In this document: piece by piece, positions 34,558-39,781 of the stretch
How positions within the stretch are numbered: position 1 is the stretch's first letter
Layout: each line of letters starts with the position of its first letter
Source of the DNA: Granulicella sp.
GTDB taxonomy: Bacteria > Acidobacteriota > Terriglobia > Terriglobales > Acidobacteriaceae
Reading direction: 5' to 3'
NCBI GenBank assembly: GCA_003133205.1
Contig: PKWK01000209.1
Coordinates: 1-39,781 of the forward strand
DNA: 39,781 nt
Position numbers and translations under genes: made by a program
Notes under the pieces: model-generated
The model's database searches: none
Told to the model about the DNA's origin: nothing
The model's input: only the letters and a program-made list of their open reading frames with translations

Positions 34558-34781
34558 TGCACTCTCCGTTTTGCCGTGTTGCGGTAGCAGTCGATCAATT
34601 GGTCGATCTCGCGAGAGTCGAAGCGCTGTTCGCCAGCAATCCGGAGTTCAAGGATCTGGCGTGTGTTGATCAGCTTATGAATCTGTTCGTCGTTCAACTG
34701 GAGGATGGCGAGGAGTTCTCCCCATGCCAGCAGTCGTCGTTGAGTGTTGACTTCCATTGTTTGAATCTCTTTCTTCCGCAT
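34554..34781 (-). CDS. Helix-turn-helix protein of the recombinase operon
   Basis: 75 residues from ATG 34781, chosen because GAGGTG lies eight bases upstream; the frame is open to 34832. The core (LLAWGELLAILQLNDEQIHK, LINTRQILELRIAGEQRF, SREIDQLID) has the excisionase/HTH_17 pattern: helix, turn, recognition helix, and R-x-x-G wing. It is the first gene of the three-gene recombinase operon and overlaps the next by 4 bp (ATGA). It is likely a directionality factor or operon regulator. Confidence 0.72.
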   Translation of the reverse strand: MRKKEIQTMEVNTQRRLLAWGELLAILQLNDEQIHKLINTRQILELRIAGEQRFDSREIDQLIDCYRNTAKRRVQ

Positions 34782-35184
34782 TTTGGGCGCACCTCGGGCG
34801 TGAGCCTGCGGACGTGCTCTCATCGGACACATGAATTTGAAAGGGGATTGAGGCGCTTACCCGACCTTGTCAGAGCCATTTAACCCAGGGCAGGCGCCTT
34901 AATCTTCTCTGTAAAAGAAGACTAGGGTGGCTCGTGGGATAAAGGGATCAGGTGAAACCCTTAGCAGAGGACGTGGTATCTCACGAGGACTGTCTTGCGA
35001 GGTGCTCGGCGTTGCAATCCGATGCATCCGTCCATGTAATGGATCCCTGAGCGCAAGAAGAGAGCCCCGTCGATAGTGAACGGGGCTCTGATCTTCTCGT
35101 CATGGCGGTGAATGCGGCGCCCGGATGCTGAACGATGGCGCAGTAGAGAATTAGGTCGACGCGCTATGCGGATTTGGAGATGCC
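34782..35184. other. Non-coding stretch with terminator
   Basis: About 400 bp between the recombinase operon and the zinc-ribbon gene, both on the minus strand. It should contain the promoter of the recombinase operon; I see no confident -35/-10 pair. A strong hairpin is at 35061-35089 and a small one at 34903-34921 (TCTTCT/AGAAGA). No gene is supported. Confidence 0.5.
35061..35089 (-). terminator. Strong hairpin, probable terminator
   Basis: AGAGCCCCGT (35061-35070) and ACGGGGCTCT (35080-35089) pair perfectly over 10 bp with a 9-nt loop. On the minus strand it is followed by CTTCTTGC and lies about 95 bp after the zinc-ribbon gene; on the plus strand GATCTTCTC follows, so it may act in both directions. 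Confidence 0.65.
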
Positions 35185-35568
35185 TCAACTTTCCTGTTGC
35201 GATTCGCGCCGCCGTGCAGCTCGTCGGCGCCGCGCGCGGCGTCGCTTGCAGCGTTTTGTTCCGCACACAGGGCCGGCAGGATTTGGGTTGAAACAGTCGG
35301 TACTTACCTGCATGATTTCGCCGCACAGAATACATCTGGGCCGCGGCTCCTCTTTGACCTGTGTCTGACGCGCAAGCACTTGAGACTCATCCGCGCGCCC
35401 AATATGAAATACCCCACAGTCGAAACATTGATAGGCGATGATCAGATGGCCTGCTCGAGCACTGGCTCGGCGGGCCCTCTCTTCAGCAATGATCATGCTG
35501 GGATAAGCCTTCTTGCCATTGCATCGGTAGTCGGCGGGGTTACTCCACGTTCCAATAATTGGCGACAT
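35185..35568 (-). CDS. Small zinc-ribbon protein with Arg-rich tail
   Basis: 127 residues, not recognised. Residues 14-57 (YRCNGKKAYPS, AYQCFDCGVFHIGR) resemble short phage and element proteins in which a basic helix is followed by a CxxC...H knuckle. A second Cys set follows (CILCGE at 79-82, C92, C102, C107). The last 20 residues are a block of Arg (KRCKRRRARRRRAARRRE), pointing to nucleic-acid binding. No clear ribosome-binding site precedes ATG 35568. It is inside the integrated element between the recombinase operon and the HEPN gene, and is followed by a strong terminator. Confidence 0.65.
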   Translation of the reverse strand: MSPIIGTWSNPADYRCNGKKAYPSMIIAEERARRASARAGHLIIAYQCFDCGVFHIGRADESQVLARQTQVKEEPRPRCILCGEIMQVSTDCFNPNPAGPVCGTKRCKRRRARRRRAARRRESQQES

Positions 35569-35685
35569 TTATGTTCTCATGTGGAATTCAGCGACCGCGC
35601 TTGGTCGTAATCTGCACTCTAAAGCCATTGGCGCATCGTGGTTGGGTTGCCACCGACCCGCTTATCACGTGCGTAAACTGTATTG

Positions 35686-36357
35686 ATGGCTACCGCAGAC
35701 CCAATAGTAGATGCGATGGGAGCAGAGTTGGGGAGTGTCTATAAGTCCCTCTGGAACGATGCGACCGAGCTGCATCATCGATGGAGCGAGTATGTGGCTC
35801 TTTTTGGAAAGGGCTCTGGGCGGATTGCAATTCTTAACGACGCGGCGGGCTCCTTTTTCGGCCTAGTTCAACGCGACTTTTGGCAACAGACTCTGCTGCA
35901 AGTATGTCGAATGACAGACCCTCCTAAATCGATGGGCAAGTTGAACGTCTCCCTCGCGCGACTTCCCCCACTTGTGCGAGCAAGCATTAGGGACGAGATA
36001 GAGTGCTTGGTAGGAGACGCGGATCGAAAAGCTGATTTCGCCAAGGATTGGAGGAACCGGCGTCTTGCGCATTCTGATCATGCTCTGGCGATTGAGGAGC
36101 ACGCCAGGCCCCTGCCTCCGGCGTCCAATTCACAGATTGAAGCCGTACTTGAATCGATAGGCTGTTGCCTAAATGCAGTCGATTATGAATATCGTGACAC
36201 AACTACGGTATGGCAACCCCTCGACCGATTGGATGGGGCGGAAAGTGTTCTTTATGTTCTCCGGGCAGGTGTGGTGGCTAAGCAACTCGAGCTTTCCATG
36301 CTTGAAAAGGATGAGTTCGGGTGGGAGGATGGGAGGTATTGGCAGCCCTTGCCGTGA
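35686..36357 (+). CDS. AbiU2-like HEPN protein (putative abortive infection)
   Basis: 223 residues from ATG 35686 (TTG 35683 is in frame). The pattern of a long helical N-terminus (YKSLWNDATELHHRWSEYVA), FFGLVQRDFWQQTLLQVCRM followed by TD, and KDWRNRRLAHSDH fits the AbiU2-type HEPN family. The HEPN RNase motif R-x(4-6)-H is present as Arg123 to His129 (RNRRLAH). HEPN proteins of this kind often cut RNA in toxin-antitoxin or phage-defence systems; AbiU2 is one half of a two-gene abortive infection system. It is the only plus-strand gene in the element and no partner gene of obvious antitoxin type is next to it. Family assignment is from motif and pattern only. Confidence 0.65.
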   Translation: MATADPIVDAMGAELGSVYKSLWNDATELHHRWSEYVALFGKGSGRIAILNDAAGSFFGLVQRDFWQQTLLQVCRMTDPPKSMGKLNVSLARLPPLVRASIRDEIECLVGDADRKADFAKDWRNRRLAHSDHALAIEEHARPLPPASNSQIEAVLESIGCCLNAVDYEYRDTTTVWQPLDRLDGAESVLYVLRAGVVAKQLELSMLEKDEFGWEDGRYWQPLP

Positions 36358-36379
36358 ACAGTCGCGGGCGAGCGGCAAC

Positions 36380-36868
36380 CTACTGAGGGCAGACGCCCTT
36401 TTCCATGAGAGCGACCCTTTCTATGACATCGTTCGCGATCTGGATCTGGAGTTGGCCAAACTCAGGGGCGTACTTTTCAAGATGTGTAAGGTGTAATCCG
36501 GTGAAGTCCTCTGTCCAGATGATGTCCCCCTCCAGGCCCCACAAGCTATCGAGAAAACCCTTGAGGGCCAGTTCTCCTGATATGCTGCGCTTTATTCGCT
36601 GCTTAGATACCCAAAGTCGACTGTATTCAACCTCCCTCAATGCTAATTCTCTCTGGTCCGAGATGAACTTGCCATTGGCATAAGACAGTTGTGGGAATGC
36701 ACTCAGATCGATTCCCTTGAGTTCGGCTTCTATTTGAGGCAACAGGGCGTCCACCTGTTGCAAGAACTGTCTATATTCCGACCCGTTCATTAGCTTGGCG
36801 TTGTTGGCTTGCGCCGAACCAATCGCAGGCGAAGTGAGCAATAAGAGTAAGACCGCTATGCTTCTCAT
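36380..36868 (-). CDS. Secreted protein of unknown function
   Basis: 162 residues with a clear signal peptide (MRSIAVLLLLLTSPAIGSAQA) and a helical, charged mature part (EYRQFLQQVDALLPQIEAEL, SRLWVSKQRIKRSIS). No lipobox and no further membrane segment, so it should be periplasmic or exported. Not recognised. It converges on the HEPN gene, with 22 bp between the two stop codons, and is inside the tRNA-Ser element. Confidence 0.65.
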   Translation of the reverse strand: MRSIAVLLLLLTSPAIGSAQANNAKLMNGSEYRQFLQQVDALLPQIEAELKGIDLSAFPQLSYANGKFISDQRELALREVEYSRLWVSKQRIKRSISGELALKGFLDSLWGLEGDIIWTEDFTGLHLTHLEKYAPEFGQLQIQIANDVIERVALMEKGVCPQ

Positions 36869-37159
36869 GCTCGTCAGTATAGACGTACGGTCTCAGAGAG
36901 CGGATGTGAAAACTACTGTTGGACGGCGGTGCCGGGTAGGGCTTGGGCTATGCGGTGCTGCCATTCGGCGGGGCGGTTTGGTGGACGCTGGTGCCGTCGG
37001 CGGAGTCGGCTACGGTGACGGACGTGTCGACCACTTCGAACTCGTAGATGGCTTCGATGCCGAGGTCGGGGAAGGCGAGGACTCTGGAGGCCTTGGTGGG
37101 TTTGGAGGTGCTCTACGCGCCGATGACCGCAGTTGAAACCGGCTAAAGAGATCCCCTTA

Positions 37160-37180
37160 GTGTCAGTTTTGGTGTCAGTT
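37160..37180 (-). repeat. Integrase-tail sequence repeat
   Basis: GTGTCAGTTTTGGTGTCAGT plus T; 20 of 21 bases match 30562-30582, which encode part of the TDTRTDT tail of the integrase. It sits about 140 bp inside the right attachment repeat and may be the end of a lost second integrase gene. Confidence 0.5.
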
Positions 37181-37236
37181 GGGATCTGATTTGATACTGC
37201 AGCGTGCAGAGGCATGCGGAGAGTCCAAATGATCAA

Positions 37237-37257
37237 AGCCCGCGATTGGCGCGGGCT
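37237..37257. terminator. Probable terminator hairpin
   Basis: AGCCCGCG (37237-37244) and CGCGGGCT (37250-37257) form an 8-bp perfect stem with a 5-nt loop. T-richness is weak on both sides. It lies about 60 bp inside the right attachment repeat. Confidence 0.55.
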
Positions 37258-37318
37258 CTGTGGTCTTATGCAACTTCATGCCGTCTGTGCGTTAGAGTGC
37301 AATTTAGGCTGAATATGG

Positions 37319-37366
37319 GATTTCGAGTCAGGTGCATTCAACCGGGCTCTGCCACCTCTCCGCATT
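37319..37366 (-). repeat. Attachment repeat attR (48 bp), displaced 5' half of tRNA-Ser
   Basis: Exact copy of 30468-30515. It contains the 5' 43 bases of tRNA-Ser but no 3' half, so it is not a tRNA gene. Sequence beyond it (ACTACTTA at about 37373-37380) is loosely similar to that beyond the left copy. Confidence 0.9.
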
Positions 37367-37447
37367 GTTTTCAACTACTTACGAGCTGCTATTCTGGTCC
37401 AACTTCCAAAACGTGTCCAACCTTCGAAATCTCTGTCACGTTTCGTG

Positions 37448-37689
37448 TCACGTTGCGAGCCTCGTCGCTACATTCCGGGCATCCATAATGGTACCAAGTT
37501 TTGCCACGGTTGGGTGAAGGTACCGCCCGGTTACTGCGACGAGCCATGCCCCAACATCTTCGACGTCTGCGCCAGATTGCCGGTCGCATCCATCAGATCG
37601 GTCCCGAAGCTGTGGCGGGCAGAGTACAGCACCAGATCCTTGGGCCAGCCCTTCGCGCTGCGGAAGGCACCAGAGGATTGGAAGCTCGT
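37448..37689 (-). pseudogene. Tyrosine recombinase (integrase) C-terminal remnant
   Basis: On the minus strand the reading GWPKDLVLYSARHSFGTDLM and ATGNLAQTSKMLGHGSS is the box II of a tyrosine recombinase (His/Arg of ARHSFGT and the LGH motif). A frameshift of one base at about 37535-37540 follows; the next frame reads VTGRYLHPTVAKLGTIMDAR, with the nucleophile Tyr in RYLHP, and ends at TGA 37450. An in-frame stop lies upstream at 37692 and the rest of the gene is not found. It sits just outside the right attachment repeat with the same orientation as the element's integrase relative to its repeat. Confidence 0.75.
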
Positions 37690-38053
37690 TCAGGAATGTC
37701 TCCGAGACGCGTTGGAGTCGCTGTGGGATTCTGTCTGGTCCTATCAGGCGCAGATCGCACTTGAGTCACTGCGGTAGCGCGTACTGTTCGGAGGGGAAGT
37801 TCAGCAGTGGGTTGATGCGGACGCAGTAGGTTTCTTCAACCTGGGGTAAGGTGAGCCTGGATGAGGCGAAGCCTCGATATCGCCTCATCCAGGGTAGGCG
37901 GATAGTCCACAAGGCCGGTATGTCTCGCGATTCGTTCGTCCGCAATCAGTAGGGTAACTACTTCGCCCGACGAGCAATCCACGGGCTGCACGCAACAGCG
38001 AATGCGGAACCTTCTGCCCCCCGCGCATCCAACATGCACGAATCGAGGTCCGT
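37690..38053. other. Region without a convincing gene
   Basis: About 360 bp following the integrase remnant. It contains the 14-bp inverted repeat at 37856-37893. Reading frames on both strands are short and not recognisable. Confidence 0.5.
37856..37893. repeat. 14-bp perfect inverted repeat
   Basis: CCTGGATGAGGCGA (37856-37869) pairs perfectly with 37880-37893 across a 10-nt loop. A terminator without T-run, a protein-binding site or the end of an element are all possible. Confidence 0.6.
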
Positions 38054-38130
38054 GTGCCAGTCATCCGCACTTGCGCTCACTGCAACCAGAAGAACCGCGT
38101 GTCCACCAAACGCCTCAGCAGGCACGTAAC
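38054..38130 (+). pseudogene. Thioredoxin-2 (TrxC-type) N-terminal fragment
   Basis: From GTG 38054 the reading MPVIRTCAHCNQKNRV matches the N-terminal zinc-binding segment of thioredoxin 2. The expected continuation (second Cys pair, then the WCGPC redox domain) is absent: the frame turns into VTPCTWFKRRQ and then unrelated sequence. Only about 25 codons are recognisable, so it is a broken 5' end. The next 290 bp to 38415 hold nothing I can identify. Confidence 0.5.
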
Positions 38131-38415
38131 GCCGTGTACCTGGTTCAAGCGCCGCCAGCGTGAGCAAGTCGTTGGTCCCGCCGACCTTCGCCTCGCGGCA
38201 CCGATACACCGACCTCACCCTGCGTATCCGCTGTCCCATGCGTAAGCGTGTCAAAGGGGTGTTGTGCGTCAGCCATGCTTACCGCGCCCTTGAGCTGCAC
38301 CACCCCCAACCCTTCCGCCGCGTAAGACCGCACCAGCTTGGTCCAGTAGTCTCGGCCACTGTGCTACCATCTCTGCGACAATCAACCACTCGAATGGCAA
38401 CGCCAGGAGATCAAT

Positions 38416-39450
38416 ATGGCAACGCAGGACTGGCTAAGCCCGAATCCCCTCGCTAGCGATCCCATCTCGGCACCGCTACTACCACCCCGAGGGTATGACC
38501 TTCGCCCGCTCTCAGTTGGCGAAATCCTCGACCGTGTTTTCTCCCTCTATCGGAGCCACTTCTGGTTTTTTGCAGGCCTCTCGGCGGCTTCCGCCGGTGT
38601 GAATGCTGGCATCGGCATCCTGCGCCTCATCTACATGCACTTCGCTACTCTCACCGTTGCCTCTCCGTCGTACGCCCTGATCGTCGGAGGTTCTACCATC
38701 CTGCAAAGCGGACTGTACCTGATCGCCTACAGTCTGACGCTTGCGGCAACGACCTTCGCGGTCAACGCGTTTTACCTTGGGCAACCCACCTCGCTCGGCG
38801 TTGCGCTAACGGTGGCGCGGCAAATCTGGCTGCGCTGCCTCGGCATCTCGATCTGGCAGACGTGGAGCGCGATGTGGGCCTTCCTGCTTTTGCTGCTCCC
38901 AATCTTCTTGATTCCGGGGATGAGAGGCACCGCCGCAGGGATCGCGGTCGGTCTATTTCTTTTTGTAGGTTTTCTAGCCGGTCTCGCATATGGGCTGATT
39001 GCATATCTCCGCAACTCGCTAGCTCTCCCCGCGGCGGTGATCGAAAACCTCCGTGTCTGCGCGGCCATGCGGCGCAGCAAGAATCTTGCCACCGGCCGCG
39101 TCGGCCGTATCTTCCTGCTGCTCCTCCTGGTCTATGTGCTTTGGATGGTCGCTACTGTCATCCAACTACCGTTTATACTTCTTGCGGCCCGCGCCCATGC
39201 GGCCGAGCAACTCGTGATGCAGGGAATCATCCTCTCCGTCAATTTCATCGTCACCACCGTGGTCGGTCCTATCGCCGCCATCGGACTCTGCCTCTTCTAC
39301 TTTGACGAGCGCGTGCGCCGGGAGGGTTTCGACATCGAGATGCTTCTGCGCGGCGCGTCCGACTCCACGCCGTCCACGCCGCCTCTTCCGGAACCCGCCT
39401 TCCTTGCCGATCCCTCCGACGACCCGCAGCCAGCGCCCGAGCAGCTATAA
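38416..39450 (+). CDS. Multi-pass membrane protein of unknown function
   Basis: 344 residues. AGGAG lies six bases before ATG. After about 45 hydrophilic residues there is the conserved start DLRPLSVGEILDRVFSLYRS, then about six hydrophobic segments (FFAGLSAASAGVNAGI, LILQ-type stretches, AFLLLLLPIFLIPG, AAGIAVGLFLFVGFLAGLAY, IFLLLLLVYVLWMVATVI, GIILSVNFIVTTVVGPIAAI) and an acidic, Pro-rich cytoplasmic tail. Proteins starting with this LSVGEILDR motif are common in bacteria, often near genes for DUF4129-type proteins, but have no assigned function. The next gene follows four bases later. Confidence 0.85.
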   Translation: MATQDWLSPNPLASDPISAPLLPPRGYDLRPLSVGEILDRVFSLYRSHFWFFAGLSAASAGVNAGIGILRLIYMHFATLTVASPSYALIVGGSTILQSGLYLIAYSLTLAATTFAVNAFYLGQPTSLGVALTVARQIWLRCLGISIWQTWSAMWAFLLLLLPIFLIPGMRGTAAGIAVGLFLFVGFLAGLAYGLIAYLRNSLALPAAVIENLRVCAAMRRSKNLATGRVGRIFLLLLLVYVLWMVATVIQLPFILLAARAHAAEQLVMQGIILSVNFIVTTVVGPIAAIGLCLFYFDERVRREGFDIEMLLRGASDSTPSTPPLPEPAFLADPSDDPQPAPEQL

Positions 39451-39454
39451 ACAC

Positions 39455-39781
39455 ATGGCCGCCGGACTCAGGAGGATCGTCCTGCTGCTCGCGATCTCGT
39501 CGCTGCAAGCTTTTGCGCAGCCAGGCGTCCCGTTATTCCAGCCCCCGCTCCAGCAAACGACACCCGACGGCTATCGCGCTCGTCTAGAGTCTCTGCGCGG
39601 CCTGGTACGTGCCTGCCGCGACGATGCAAAGGCCTGCAATCCAACGGCAGTCGGAGACGACAACAAGATTCAAACATCCGACGATACGTTTCAAGTGCGC
39701 TGGCAGTGGCTCCGTAAGCTGATGGGCGATGCCCGCAACCCCGCGTTGCCGGACCGTATACCGCTGCTCGACCAAGCCACC
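39455..39781 (+). CDS. Secreted protein, 5' part (possibly DUF4129-type)
   Basis: Begins four bases after the stop of the membrane protein and runs off the window after 109 codons. A signal peptide is clear (LRRIVLLLAISSLQAFAQ). The next 90 residues (GYRARLESLRGLVRACRDDA, WQWLRKLMGDARN) are helical and have the style of proteins whose C-terminus carries DUF4129; the diagnostic part would be outside the window, so this is an inference from context. It is very probably in one operon with the preceding gene. Confidence 0.65.
   Translation, partial: MAAGLRRIVLLLAISSLQAFAQPGVPLFQPPLQQTTPDGYRARLESLRGLVRACRDDAKACNPTAVGDDNKIQTSDDTFQVRWQWLRKLMGDARNPALPDRIPLLDQAT

Larger units (their letters stand above)
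36869..37318. other. Scar region at the right end of the element
   Basis: On the minus strand an open stretch without start (about 37113 to 36949) reads VLAFPDLGIEAIYEFEVV and then TAPPNG, cut off from any gene. At 37160-37180 a 21-base segment matches the TDT-repeat codons of the integrase at 30562-30582 in 20 bases. No intact gene is supported; it looks like debris of earlier integrated elements. Confidence 0.5.

Noticed and set aside
34063..34587. A 174-codon plus-strand frame opposite the zinc-ribbon recombinase
   Set aside because: The minus-strand recombinase has all catalytic residues and zinc-ribbon Cys; the plus-strand frame is a shadow.
34961..35335. A 124-codon minus-strand frame overlapping the zinc-ribbon gene
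   Set aside because: It crosses the strong terminator hairpin and lacks the Cys motifs visible in the other frame.
37958..38333. Minus-strand frames around the thioredoxin fragment
   Set aside because: They look partly protein-like but show no motif, signal or ribosome-binding site, and they overlap the recognisable thioredoxin start.

Overview
The window reads as a chromosomal segment of an acidobacterium, most likely Acidobacteriaceae/Terriglobia. This is an inference from gene content: very long secreted NHL/Ig-like proteins with a C-terminal membrane/lipobox tail, an Oar-type TonB-dependent receptor with an N-terminal carboxypeptidase-regulatory domain, plant-polysaccharide enzymes, and small conserved proteins of the kind seen in that phylum. 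No taxonomic marker such as rRNA is present.

Left part (1-16.7 kb): a secreted NHL/Ig protein on the minus strand diverges from a TonB-dependent receptor followed by a lipoprotein with Ig-like modules and a GH28 (polygalacturonase-type) beta-helix. This pair looks like a pectin uptake and degradation unit. A citramalate-synthase-type enzyme follows, then two NHL-repeat coding fragments without signal peptides (overlapping by ATGA) that look like a broken relative of the first NHL gene.

Middle part (16.7-30.4 kb): malic enzyme; then a carbohydrate locus with a sodium:solute symporter, a convergent LacI-type regulator, a GH35 beta-galactosidase, a GH43 gene broken by an internal deletion, and a TonB-dependent receptor reduced to fragments. 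Three 14-bp sites fitting the palindrome TGTATAC-GTATACA lie at two similar TTGACA-N18 promoters, one before the GH35 gene and one before the receptor remnant, so these genes probably form one LacI regulon that is partly decayed. After this come small hypothetical genes, an aldo/keto reductase tail fragment, pfkA (with GGNGS instead of GGDGS), a URO-D-family gene and a short module with a serine-recombinase fragment and winged-helix-like proteins, flanked by a 21-bp direct repeat.

Right part (30.4-39.8 kb): a tRNA-Ser(CGA) gene whose 5' half plus five upstream bases is repeated exactly (48 bp) 6.85 kb away. Between the repeats lies a compact integrated element with three tyrosine recombinases, two small helix-turn-helix proteins, an Arg-rich zinc-ribbon protein, an AbiU2/HEPN-like abortive-infection candidate and a secreted protein of unknown function. 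Beyond the right repeat is a frameshifted remnant of another integrase, so this tRNA seems to be an integration hotspot. The window ends in fragments (including a thioredoxin-2 N-terminus) followed by an intact multi-pass membrane protein and the start of a secreted protein that runs off the end.

The most interesting signals are (1) the tRNA-Ser element that supplies the 5' half of its host tRNA and carries an overlapping HTH/zinc-ribbon recombinase/XerC-like recombinase operon with a HEPN cargo gene, and (2) the LacI operator set tying together a decaying galactoside locus.
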